From Sinonovacula constricta (Eukaryota; Mollusca; Bivalvia; Cardiida; Solecurtidae), in contig CM017565.1 of NCBI GenBank assembly GCA_007844125.1, positions 9,964,326 to 10,028,325 of the forward strand: 64,000 nt of DNA, read 5' to 3'. Numbering within the stretch: the stretch's first letter is position 1; every line of letters begins with the position of its first letter. A program made the translations under genes and the position numbers. A model generated the notes under the pieces. That model saw only the letters and a program-made list of their open reading frames with translations. It did no database searches and was not told the DNA's origin. Of this stretch, positions 8,659-19,887 are shown one piece after another.

Positions 8659-10581
8659 ATGACGCATGAACAGTACAGGCCACGCAGTGAGTATAACGGT
8701 ACCAGTACACCGCGAAGAAGTATGGACAATGACAATGGCATGGGATCACAACCCCCTGCAGGCCAGTCCCGTTACAGGTCACAAACGTCAGATCATGAAG
8801 ATCGTGATGATTCAGAGAGTCACCTGAAAGATATTTTTGTCAATGAGTTTCCCCGGATCTTAGTAAATAGTGGGAACATAGATGACATTTTCAACTTTGA
8901 AGTAAACGGAGACTCACAACTCTTGAATTTACAGAGCTTGTTTCATCAGCTTCCAAGAGAGCAATTTATAACAAACATATTAGTTGAGTTCAATTCTAAC
9001 TCAAACTCCTTAGAGCGAATACGTGATCTTGTGTTTAGAACGCTTACAAGTATCAAAGAGTATCCCTATAGCGAAAATGTTGAAATGAAAAAACGCAAAG
9101 CAACGCGTAGAGGGGACAGTTTGGAGTACAAGCTAGCCAGCGACATACACACTTTAACATCGGTGTTAGATGGTGCCTCATTCGACGACCTAAAAGATCT
9201 ACTAAGCATGACAAAGGCTACATCTCTTGAACAAAAAAAAGCTCAGACAAGCTCAAACAACTTTGAAATAGACGAACTCAAATCGATAATTACAGAATTG
9301 CGAGCTGGTATGCTGTCTCTACAAGAGGAAACAAATTCACTTCATACATTGTTTTCGAGTGAAGTTAAGGATCTTCGTACATCGATACAAAAAGTGGCCA
9401 AAGATAATGATCAATCCATTTTGCAGCTCGAACATAAAATTAATGAGTGCAACACATCAATCCACCGACTACTGGACGAAAGGTGCACTGGCGTTGTGAG
9501 CATACGGAGCGAAATGAAAACGCTAAAAGCTGGAATTTATTCTAGATATGACGATATTGAGAATACCATTAAGTCTGTGAAAGACAAGAGAGATGAAAAC
9601 GTGAAAGCAGTTGAAAAAAGACTAACAAAGCTAGAAAACAAACTTTCAAAGATTCACGACTGTCCAAATAAAAGTGACCATGATGTCTCCCGTGAACGCA
9701 ACACTGATTGTTATATTGCCCCTTGTGACGACATGGCAATACAGCCTAATGATGATGAACGTCAAACTAGTGAGGAGGCTGGTGCGTATGATGATGATGA
9801 CGGCACGTCGATTACAGTGACGTCACATGATGAGAAAAATGAAAGTGTTTACACTGCTATCCCTGTATCTGATCGAAGTGATGCTATCACTAGTCTTAGG
9901 GAAACAGCGCCAGAGGATAATGGTCATTTCTACGAGAGACCGACGGTGTCTAACTCTAGAACGCATTCCCTCTCCATTGATGGGAACAATAACTGCTCCC
10001 TGACGTTCCAGAGGCTGTCCTCCAGAGTGCCGTATAGTGCCGTCGCGTCGGAAACGAACTTTCCTAGTCCCGGTGTACCGGCATCAAACCGACCGAGACA
10101 GTCCGACAGGTTCAACATACCGGTTATAGTCAATGGCTCCGCTAGCCATAATAACAGCGAGTCACGTGGACGCCAGACCTCATGCCATGACTACGTACAT
10201 CAGCATACAACGGATTACGATGACCATCAAGTTGCTGATAATGTCAGTGTGCCCGGCGAGCCCGACGACGAAGACTTTATTAAATATGTGCGCAAGAGAA
10301 CAGACAGCTTTTACATAGGGGGATTTTTGCGCAATGTGACTGAGGACATTATCAACTCCTATACGAAAAGGCGTGGCATTAAAGTGACGCGCATAGGTAT
10401 TTACCGCCCAGAGTATAGTGAGATTGCGATCGTCCGTCTCAACGTAGAACCAGATAGCTCTGAGGAACTGACACGGCCGCGGTTCTGGCCCCGAGGGGTT
10501 ATTTGTAGACCCTGGTTAAGTAAGTCAAGAAGAAACAAATTTAATAAGGGTAAAATGCTCAATAGAGGTGAGAGATTTTAA
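8659..10581 (+). CDS. LINE ORF1 protein (coiled coil, RRM-like C terminus)
   Basis: 640 codons, uninterrupted. The N-terminal 30 or so residues are rich in R, S, Q and P. A long helical, heptad-rich segment spans roughly residues 200-335 (repeated E/K/L patterns such as ELKSIITELRAGMLSLQEE), as in trimerising ORF1 proteins. An acidic, serine-rich linker follows. The C-terminal 100 residues (FYIGGFLRNVTEDIIN... FWPRGVICRPW) resemble the RNA-binding domain of CR1/L2-type ORF1 proteins, ending in a basic tail (SKSRRNKFNKGK). The expected role is nucleic-acid chaperone and RNP coat. It ends 2 bp before the ORF2 ATG, which suggests coupled translation. The start is the first ATG of the open frame. 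Confidence 0.88.
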   Translation: MTHEQYRPRSEYNGTSTPRRSMDNDNGMGSQPPAGQSRYRSQTSDHEDRDDSESHLKDIFVNEFPRILVNSGNIDDIFNFEVNGDSQLLNLQSLFHQLPREQFITNILVEFNSNSNSLERIRDLVFRTLTSIKEYPYSENVEMKKRKATRRGDSLEYKLASDIHTLTSVLDGASFDDLKDLLSMTKATSLEQKKAQTSSNNFEIDELKSIITELRAGMLSLQEETNSLHTLFSSEVKDLRTSIQKVAKDNDQSILQLEHKINECNTSIHRLLDERCTGVVSIRSEMKTLKAGIYSRYDDIENTIKSVKDKRDENVKAVEKRLTKLENKLSKIHDCPNKSDHDVSRERNTDCYIAPCDDMAIQPNDDERQTSEEAGAYDDDDGTSITVTSHDEKNESVYTAIPVSDRSDAITSLRETAPEDNGHFYERPTVSNSRTHSLSIDGNNNCSLTFQRLSSRVPYSAVASETNFPSPGVPASNRPRQSDRFNIPVIVNGSASHNNSESRGRQTSCHDYVHQHTTDYDDHQVADNVSVPGEPDDEDFIKYVRKRTDSFYIGGFLRNVTEDIINSYTKRRGIKVTRIGIYRPEYSEIAIVRLNVEPDSSEELTRPRFWPRGVICRPWLSKSRRNKFNKGKMLNRGERF

Positions 10582-10583
10582 AC

Positions 10584-13500
10584 ATGGACACAATGCATAT
10601 GCTAGTTATTCGAATGTATGTTTCAGTGTTTCTTCTTGCTGTAATGTTTAACATCAAACTATGCACCTGGAATAGCACAGGACTTATGTCCAGTGCGCAT
10701 TACTTAAGCAATCTCTTACCGAACGAAGGTATACATGTTTGTGGTATTGCAGAAACCTGGCTTTCTGAAGATTCGATATTTTTCATCAATTCTATTCACC
10801 CAAGGTATTCTGGTATAGGTAAACCTGGGCAAAGGTCGCATAGCAAAGGTAGTAGGGGCGGGGTTGCTTTACTATGGAGAAGAGATTTGGACCACACTAT
10901 TACCCCTATTGATGTTCCGTATTGTAATATGATTGGAATTCAAGTGCAACTCAATGTTAATGAGTATTTATTTATTTTTCAAATATATACTCCGTGCACT
11001 AATTATCCGATATCACTTTACAGGGAACACTTATGTGAAATCCAGGATATATTAAGTGCATACACTAAATATGGTCGGGTAATTTTAATGGGTGACTTTA
11101 ACTCGCACTTACAGGGCACATCATACATACGTCCCAGCGATGTAAGAACCAGAGAATTCGAAGGATTGTTATGTGTGAATAACCTTTTATCCATTAACAC
11201 CTTACCCATATGTTCGGGAGCTTCATCAACATTTATGTCTTACAATGGCATTAGTCAGTCGCTTATTGATCACATTGTAATATCCCAAGACTGGGTAGAT
11301 TTAGTGCATAGTTGTAAAATTATAGATGATGATTGTCTTAATGTTTCATGTCATCGACCAATTATAGCGTCTATAAATTTACGGTTCACAGGGAATGAAA
11401 CAGCTAATCTCCCATTCAGTCCAATTAAATGGTCAAAGGTAGGGGATCACTGTCGTGAAAAATTTACAGACGAATTAAACAGATCACTAAGTCACATCGA
11501 CATACAGAAAAATAGTAATATCCACGATCATATTGACAATCTCTATCAACAAATAGTAGACTGCATCACATATGCATCCAGAACGCACATTCCATCTACC
11601 AAATATTGTTCATATCTTAAGCCTTATTGGGGCATCGAACTCAAACGTCTTCATAATCAAATGAAAGACAAACGGCATAACTGGGTAAGAGAAGGAAGGC
11701 CGAGAAGCGAATTAGCAGATTCATTCAAGCAGTATAAGCTAGCAAAACGTGCCTTTAGGCGCTGTCATCGAACCGAGGCTAGGAAATTCATGCGAAAAAC
11801 GTTTGATGATATTGACTATGCTGCAACAATTAATAGTCCGTTATTTTGGAAACTTTTAAAAGCTAAGTCAAGTCGCAAAGCATCTCTCGCAGGTGGCGAA
11901 TTAATTTTCAATAACAAAACGTATCGTGTTCTAATGGGATAACCGGGGCATGGGGTGGTTATTTCGCCGAACTATATAGTGATACAGAGCACGAGGATTA
12001 TGATCCTACATTTTATAATCACGTGACATCATTTGTTCAGAGTATAAGATCATCAATTACTGCCACAGAGGGTGTTAAACCGATATCTATATTAGAGGTT
12101 GATGAAGGCATCAAACAGTTACACCTAGGAAAAGCATGCGGATTAGACGGTGTATATGCCGAACACATCAAGTGTGGCGGCCCACACTTAAAATCACTGC
12201 TTGTAAGCTTCTTCAACTTAATGCATTTTAATGCGCATACTCCTATAAACCTTAAACGCGGCGTTATAATCACACTATTTAAGGGGGGACAGAAAAAGAG
12301 AACAGACCCAAATAGCTACAGAGCTATAACTCTATCTTCCTCAATTCTAAAACTATATGAATCTGTTATATTATGTAGACTCAAACAAGAGATGAATTTA
12401 AAAATACATCCGTTACAAGGAGGCTTTCAAAAAGGCGTGGGATGTATAATGACCTCATATCTTACAAAGGAATGTATTGATTACTGCAAGGAAAATAAAA
12501 GCAAACTATATTCATGTTTCTTAGACAGTAGACAAGCATTTGACAGAGTCTGGCATAATGGCTTATTTTACAAATTATTTCAGACCAATATCTCCCAACA
12601 ACTTTGGTTTAACTTAGTATCCCTTTATACTGACATGTATAGCTGTGTCCTTCATAGAGGCCATATGTCCCAATGGTTTCCTATCAAGCAGTCTGCAAGA
12701 CAAGGGGGGCTTTGTTCAAGTTTTTTGTACTTAATTTATATTAACGATTTAATTGTAGAACTAGAACGCACGGGAGTTGGATTCTCTATACATGGTAAAT
12801 CTATGTGTGCCCCTACGGTAGTCGATGATATGCTTTTGCTATCGCTGTCTGTAAAAGGGTTACAACACATGATTGATACGTGCTTCCAGTACTCACGAAG
12901 ATGGCGATATCAGTATAATCCAGCAAAATGTGGCATTATTGTATTTAATGAAAGCACAAACGTTGGAACCAAAGCTAATAGAAAGTGGCTATTGGGTAAT
13001 GCTGTTTTAAGTGAAGTTGGCAATTACACCCACTTGGGTATTACTTTATTCAAGAACGTAAGCTCGCGTGAAAAAATTGAAGTGTTCACTAGTAAATTAC
13101 GAAAAACTTTTTTTTGTACAATAAATTGTTCTTCCGTCGAGAGTCGCTTAAATCCAATTACTTGCAAACGCATATACAATAGTGTGGTTCTGCCCAGAGC
13201 ACTCTACGGTACGGAATGTATCTATGGTCTAACTGATCACGAGATCACTAGACTAGAGCGTGCCCATCGCCTATGCATTAAATCCATGCAAGGCTTATCT
13301 ATGACCACTCGTTCTGATGTTGCACTGAGTCTTGTTGGTTGCCTGCCGCTCAAGGCAGAAATTGACAAAAGAAAATTTATATTATTTGGCCAGCTGTGTC
13401 GCTTAAACGGTAGTTTCCGTATTAAAGATATGTTTCGAATTAGATGTTCTCAACATCTTCTTTTCCGCAATGCAAGCGGATTCTTTACTGATGTGTTTAA

Positions 13501-14077
13501 AGCACTGTCATGCTATGGAATAGACGAATATTTCATTCAATATGCAACATGCGCAGAATTCCCCAGCAAGATACATTGGAAGAAAATAGTTTCAAACCAT
13601 ATATGGGCTCGAGTTATTAGCGATTGGTTCTCCCGTATATGTCAGGCAGAATTTAATCGTTTTAGAAGCATACATTGTTCATATGACTTGTGTGATGTAT
13701 GGTATTTTGCTTATAAAAGGCCTAAGTGTTTAACTTATTGTTTTGCTGTTGTCAAGTTTATATCGTATACAACATTAATGATTGACCAATGTAAATATTG
13801 TAATAATTTGTTATTAGTTACGTCACTTGCTGACCACACAATTATAGACTGCCAAGGAATGCGCGAACTTCGCGTCATGTTTTATAATAAGCTCTTTACA
13901 ACATTTGGTAGTGTTGTATCCAATTACCTTTTAAGTATGAGTACCTCAAACTTAGTTAATCTTTATTTGGGGTTAAGGAACCCGTTTCTTGCATCTCTTC
14001 TTGAAGCAAAATATGAAGACTTCATGAGCATTGCATTTCATTATATATATTTATTATGGCAGCGTTTACATTTGTAA
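10584..14077 (+). pseudogene. LINE ORF2: APE endonuclease and reverse transcriptase, one frameshift
   Basis: About 1,165 codons in two frames. Part 1 (10584-11942) holds the AP-endonuclease: CTWNSTG, AETWL, RGGVALLWRRD, MGDFNSH, LIDHIVIS and CHRPI. Part 2, open from about 11,930 to 14,077, holds the RT: KACGLDG, GVIITLFK, FLDSRQAFDRVWH (first catalytic Asp), ARQGGLCS, TVVDDMLLLS (catalytic Asp pair) and a late CKYC...H...C zinc-knuckle-like motif. The frames join if one base is missing near 11,929: CGTGTTCT stands where the related copy at 32,190 has an Asp codon after TATCGC. The catalytic box reads VVDD rather than the usual F/YADD. Otherwise no stop codons, so the insertion is young. It would act by target-primed reverse transcription. 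Confidence 0.9.
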
Positions 14078-15020
14078 ATACTTATGTGTGTTGTTTCTAT
14101 TCTTTCATTTAATTTCTATTTCTTGTTCATGTATTGACTAAAGTAAATTGTAGTCTCAACATATGCATTTTCAGTAATGAACGCTCTTCTTGTTTTTCGT
14201 TTCGGCAAGTTTGAGCATTTAATTGTGAGTGCATAAAATATCAAATATCAGTTATTTTTTACATTTTATTCATGAAGATTTCATGCTTAGATCTTGCTTC
14301 CACAAGATCTAATTAGGTGAAATTAATCATTATATTAATTTTTGTATTCATTAGCGTTAAATAGCTTTACTGCTGATTCCTCACTTGTATACATATATAT
14401 GTACATATTTTATTCATCTTTTTTTCCTAACATATATATGTGTATGGTTTTGTGTGTGTGCGTGCGTGCACGCGTGAGCGCGCGAGCTTGTGTGTGTGTG
14501 TGTGTTTGTCTGGGTGTGTTTGTATCTATCTGTGCCTTTTTGTACATTGGTGCTGTATATTAATCCTTTTCATTGTTGTTGTTTCTTTCCTTGTATACTC
14601 ACCTTAACTGTGACATGTTAGATGTTCATGTTGTAATTGCATTTATGTATGTGTATTTGTAATGTACTCTTCTATAAAAAGGAGGAAATAAAGATATATA
14701 TATATGCTATTTCTGCTGATGTAAGAAATGTTTGTACAAGCTCAGCTCAATATTTCAATAAAGGTGCTATCAACAAGTTTGCCTATATAAAATGCATGTA
14801 ACAAGATTTTACGGTTGATATGGGAAATATGGTTTTAATTTCTGCGTTGACTCACACTTTGGTCTAAATAAAGACGAGTTTGAACATTTACACAATTTTT
14901 AACAGTACAACTCGCACAACCGAAGGTAGGAATAATGGTGGTTCTTTCCAATCTCTCAGTAAGCAGGACTGGGATTTTTGCTTAGGAAAACAGTCAAATT
15001 CTCTATCGTTACCTCACATA

Positions 15021-15092
15021 TTCTCGATAGTATAGTGGTCAGTACCTCCATCTGTCACGCGAGAAACATAGGTTCGATTCCCGGTCGGGGAG
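15021..15092 (+). pseudogene. tRNA-Asp (GTC) copy, partly decayed
   Basis: The acceptor pairs (TTCTCGA with TCGGGGA, two G-U), and the GTC loop is intact, but the anticodon stem (CCATC/GCGAG) and T stem (CATAG/CCCGG) have mismatches. Mirror of 48,754. Confidence 0.7.
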
Positions 15093-15360
15093 ATGTTCGT
15101 TTTGTTCTTAATATTCTTCACTTACTAGTAATATCACTCAACATTTCCTAGAGAAAAGCACATTTCATTTTGTATCTACATAGGTCTATATAACGTGTTG
15201 TGTCATGGACAAGAAAAGCGAATTGATTAACGTGTATGGAAAAGTCTGAAGAGTTGGATAGTTGGGGTAGATCAGTCCTAATTATTTGCACAGTTATTCA
15301 GCATTGAAGGAGATGTTAAGAACAAAGCATTCTATCTTGATCTATTGCGTAAACAAGTAT

Positions 15361-15432
15361 TTCCCTAGCGGGGAATCGAACCCCGGCCGCCACGGTGAGA
15401 GCGTGGAATCCTAACCACTTGACCTCTAGGAA
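15361..15432 (-). tRNA. tRNA-Glu (CTC)
   Basis: Same sequence as the copy at 6185: foldable acceptor with one G-U, intact anticodon and T arms, D arm AGGTCAAGTGG. The downstream sequence is AAATACTTGTTTACGC, again without a T4 run. Mirror of the interrupted Glu gene at 48,288. Confidence 0.75.
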
Positions 15433-15589
15433 ATTTGAACGCTCTATCTATGTACATTGCTTAAATGATATCTGCTTAACCCACTGGGTAAATGTCTTTT
15501 TTCCCTTAATGAATGGATTTTGGGGAATAGTTCAGCACGTTCTTTAAAGATCACCAATTAATACATTGTGATCAAACAACAACAATCCT

Positions 15590-15741
15590 TCATTAAAGAT
15601 GGATTCCGACAGTTTGCCTATATCAAAAACATGTTATTCTATTTAACGACTAATTTTTTAATTGGAGCTTAATGTCTGAATAAACTCATACTTTGGAACG
15701 TGGAATTCTTATCACTAGACTACTTGGATGGAAACTTCCTA

Positions 15742-15772
<31 letters not shown>

Positions 15773-16730
15773 GTGCCCGCACAAAGCTTGAATGATATCT
15801 GCTAGGCACACGTGGTTAGGCTAACGTCTTCGCCACTCGAGCAAACAAACAAGCAGATAGCATTAATTTTTCACACAGACTAAATTGTATATAGAGTCCC
15901 CGCTCTATTTAGCCATGATTTGTCCATAAAACATGGTAGATTTGATCTTATTCAGCAAACTGTGATTGAGTCACGTTCAAAGATATCCTGGTAGGCAGTT
16001 TGTCTTCACATCGGGTGAATTATCTGCTAAATAATTCCACTAGATTCGATTTAATTTCTACTAGTAATTGGGATAATACAATTATCTACAAACAGGTGAT
16101 AAATATAAAACACTTAACAAGTTTCGTAACATGTGCGTTAGTTTTAACTTCTTGATTTAGACCTATATAGTATGTGCAGACAGTATGGCCCGAAGTTTGT
16201 CTAAAATCTACATCCTGTCCGCTATCTGTCACTTTCATAGGCATACATGTACACCTGTTTCTGTTTAGAAAGGTTTCAACATTAGTACTGAACGAGCGTT
16301 AGAAACAAAGTTCGTTGTAATTACTTTGGACGACTGAACAGAAAAAACGCTCCTGAAACAACAATATAAAAATGACATTCTGATTAATTATCTGATAAAC
16401 GTTTTAAAATGGACCCACGCCTTAACTTGCGCTGTCGAGTATTGAAAAGAACGTTTTCTCGTATCTCGATATCTATTCAAATAGCTGCCAAATGCACGTG
16501 CAGTGTGAAGTTTTGTGCTCCAAACAGTGCTCTACATATTACAGTTGCTTAGTACGTGCTGGACAGTAAAGTAATTTATATTCCATCCTGTCTAATAAGA
16601 GATCAGTGTTTAATTCCTGGTTTGGGAAATTATACTTTCAACAAACTTGTTTTACTGCTAAGCTAAACTATGGTATATCATATAAAAGTTCAGATAAAAT
16701 CAGCATTCAAGTGTTGAACAAGGTCTTTGA
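15590..16730. other. Fossil tRNA-array unit, with poly-T tract
   Basis: Strongly diverged array sequence. 15,600-15,696 matches the unit spacer (GTTTGCCTATATC, ACATGTTA, CATACTTTGG). 15,697-15,730 matches the 5' half of tRNA-Glu on the minus strand. A poly-T tract of about 28 lies at 15,745-15,772. 15,780-15,830 matches the GATATCTGCT spacer, and 16,430-16,556 the spacer before Asp. 16,557-16,628 aligns with a ruined tRNA-Asp (ATCCTGTCTAATAAG, then TTTAATTCCTGG). No ORF. The mirror copy is 46.3-48.1 kb. Confidence 0.6.
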
Positions 16731-17210
16731 CAACATTTGACATACAAAGTTTTTACAAATTTTGACAAATTACACACATTATATTGGCATGGGTTCAAAG
16801 AACTTGGATTATCACTTAGGCAATGTCTCTTTCCTGATAAAGCTTGATTTTGATATCAGTTTGTTGATATGTTTTACTTTTCTGAAATGTGGGTATTTTA
16901 ATTGACAATTTAATGTTTTTGTTTATAATTTAAACTAGCTATTTTTATATTTAAGTTACATAATTATTTTGATTATAACTTAATATAAATAAGGCATCTT
17001 GATATTCTGTTCTTAAATGCCTCAGAAGTCGAACAAAGCACATACAGACATGCGGAATGTATTTTCCCAGATGGAACATGCCTCCAGATCACCCTATCAA
17101 AACTTGCCTACAAATGTTTGAAGCCGTGCTGCAACCCGACCATAAGACATCATAATTTGAAACCCCATTGTGTAACCAGTAATCTTGACCGCGTTTCAAT
17201 CTAAACTTAA
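16731..17210. other. Noncoding arm sequence
   Basis: AT-rich, with no ORF, tRNA or recognised repeat. Conserved only in the mirror arm (about 45,810-46,310). Confidence 0.5.
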
Positions 17211-18279
17211 GTTCTATGAACTAATCTTATAAATTACATTTATATGTAAAAATGCATTTTCAAAAGGACCAGATGCAGGTGATGCTGGATAGACTGTAAG
17301 ACAATTGGGAAAGAACAAGCAGGTTTTATTAAGGGAAGTGACGCAAGTGCGCAGCCAATTAACGGTCTTGATTGGTTGGTAGTCGGATTGATGTTAAGTT
17401 GTGATTGGCTGATTATCGGTAAGAGTGTCATATGGACGTAAAAATCTTGTGTATAACATGTCAATGAGGGACACTTAGTAAACACAAGTGACCATTATAA
17501 ACTGTGATTTGCTAGTGTCAGGATAATCCGATTGCTGATGAACTGATGAAATACTAACCGATATTTATAAATACTGTTAACAAATTGTAAGCTTGTGACG
17601 TTTAAGCGTGTTACGAAAACCTGTAACGAACAATTAAAAGTCTGTAATTTTTTTTTTTTGTTATTCAAAGAGTAATTAGTAAAAACACAAAGCAGAAAAA
17701 CGCAGTGACAAAAATAAGCGGATGTGGCGGTATTGTAAAGAAATAAAATAACAATTATGATGTAGAGTGACAAAAACAGAAACAAATCGTAATTAAATTT
17801 TGCTTGGCAGTGATCTAGTTGTGCTTTCTAAAAAAAAGTACAGCGTTATATAATGCATTGCATTTATTACACACGATCCCAACTGAAGCTGGGTAGTCAG
17901 TCTTCGGTAATTAGTGTAGATTATTGCCTCAGCATAGGTCTGAAATGTGTGTTTAATGTACGTTGGCAACAGTTTCCACAGCTGTATGCGTGATGTGACT
18001 GGGTCTAAGTGGAAGCCGGGGCAGATAAAAGGCTGTGCGAGGAGAAGTGATTTCATGCTGTTTACCAGATGGTCACCAGGTCCACCACTATATTGGGGCG
18101 AGCGCTATCACATATCGACAGCGTCTTAAATCGTTTGGAGATAACGCGATCAAGTAAAGAAACAGCATTTTAATTTGACTTCAAAATTAACAAAAGTGAA
18201 TAAGAATGATAAAATATTCGAATGCCAAAATCTTTATTCGAATACCGTCCTGATATTTGAATGTTCGTTAACATCCCTA
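17211..18279. mobile_element. hAT-like nonautonomous element, one end only
   Basis: Ends at 18,279 with TTCGTTAACATCCCTA preceded by repeated TTCGAATA-type motifs, the same terminus as the larger element at 24,457-29,861. The body (17,211-18,250) aligns with 25,230-25,560, 27,985-28,330 and 29,430-29,860 of that element, minus its nested insertions. No TAGGGATG start is found upstream, so the other end is lost or diverged. No transposase ORF. The mirror copy is 44,744-45,810. Confidence 0.65.
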
Positions 18280-18597
18280 ATGTATTAGTCAAGCACAGCT
18301 TAAATTAAGCTTATTATGGCTTCTTTAAAATTGGTTTCTTTTCGGTGTGATTCTATGTCATGCCTTATGTCGGCCCATAATACCACGAATTCCTATCAAC
18401 ATTCACTGTACTTATATGAATAAAAGAATTGTGATTATTCCTACAGGTATTGCCGTAAATAAAAGTAACGGCTTAATGATTCTTTTCAAAGTGACGCTTT
18501 AAGGGAAACGTAATAACTGAATGATAGATCAGACCATCGCTATTTATAATATCATAAGTTTCGGAACTGTATATTCACAATAACCTAATTTAAAATG

Positions 18598-19855
18598 TTA
18601 TAATAGGTTTACTTTATGTGCTTGAGTCTTTTCCTTAAACATAATTCGGGTAAAGTAACATTTGACAATCCGAGCTAATACAAACAGCGATGAGCATATA
18701 AGCGATTCAGTAAACAGTATAATAAAAAGGCAAACATATGAATATTGCTCCATCATGTAACCTATAAAGCTTGGATTTACACCAAGCCCTAAACCAGTGG
18801 CAATTAAGAAGAGAGATGCCACCTTGCCAGTAATGGGGCACACATTGCGGGCTGTCCAAGATATCGCAGTGGGAATGATGAGAACCATCATGGTGCCGGA
18901 CACTGGCAAAGCGATCCAGACTAGCACGTCCACACGATACAAGCCCGCGACAAGCAGCGACAGAAAGCTGAGGTTCCATCCTAGTAAGGCCCCTGTTAGC
19001 AGACGGGCCGGCCCCAGTATCCGCACTAGTACCACGCCCAGCAGCCCGGACACACAGCTCGTCACCCAGTACAGAGAGGTCAATGTCACAGACGGGCTAT
19101 TGTCCCACTCAAGATAATCTCGACAGAACGTGACCAGGAAATCGCCCGTGCTATTCTCACTTGCACAATACATAAAGTTCATCCCTGAAACAGCGGCAAG
19201 AACCAATATCTTGCGCTTTCCATGTAGAAAACTATTTGTTTTTTCTACTTCTTGTTCTTCATTGAGCATAGCTGACGATTCGTCGAGATGTTTAGTGGCT
19301 GCCGCTTTGTTTTCACACTGCGACGACTTGGGGCATTCTATATATTGTTCAGCATCACCCACTGTCGACATTTTTTCATTGTCAACATGTATTTCAGTAA
19401 CACTTTCAAAACTTTCCTTAAATTCGAATCCACCAGTTAGTAGCATGACAATGTAAGGAATGCCAGATACGAGTACTAACACTGCAGTTACTATGAAGGC
19501 CATATGTATATTTGACGCTGCAGTTATACCGTCTGAGTTTTCGACCACCTTTGTGTTTGTTACATTTCCCTGACTGAATGTAGTGTTGTTCTGCGTTATA
19601 CTGCTCAGCAAATGCTGACCTTGTCCTTCCAGTCCTACTGTATCGTTACTTCTTGGCACCATGAATGGCTCGGTTGCTAGGGGCGACAAGATACCTCCGA
19701 TGGAGTATGAGAAGTATAGAGCCTGTACATAGGGGGCGCTCTCCAGACCCCATACTGATGGTACAATCGTGTTGGCCCCTACGGGGAGAAATGCAAGGTA
19801 TATTATTATTATTATTAATAATAATATTATTATTATTATCATCATCATCATCACC

Positions 19856-19887
<32 letters not shown>

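Larger units (their letters stand above)
8133..14704 (+). mobile_element. Near-full-length APE-type LINE, inserted in the tRNA array
   Basis: About 6.57 kb. It has a 5' UTR of about 525 bp with an NRF-1-like palindrome at its very start, ORF1 (8659-10581), ORF2 (10584-14077, endonuclease and reverse transcriptase) and a 3' UTR of about 630 bp with a GT-rich microsatellite (about 14,440-14,520). It ends GGAAATAAAG followed by a short (TA)n tail. The RT with APE endonuclease, coiled-coil ORF1 and simple-repeat tail fit the CR1/L2/Jockey part of the LINE tree; the clade was not determined. The array unit breaks off at AATTAATATATTG and resumes at GCTATTTCTGCTG, so about 0.84 kb of unit is missing at the insertion. 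A decayed relative lies at 31,436 and 36,216. Confidence 0.92.

Noticed and set aside
14342..14563. 73-codon ORF after the LINE ORF2
   Set aside because: It lies in the LINE 3' UTR over a GT-rich repeat, with Cys/Val low complexity.
18707..19456. Long ORFs opposite or out of frame with transporter exon 3
   Set aside because: Shadows of the coding exon; the mirror copy shows the same shadows at 43,908-44,318.
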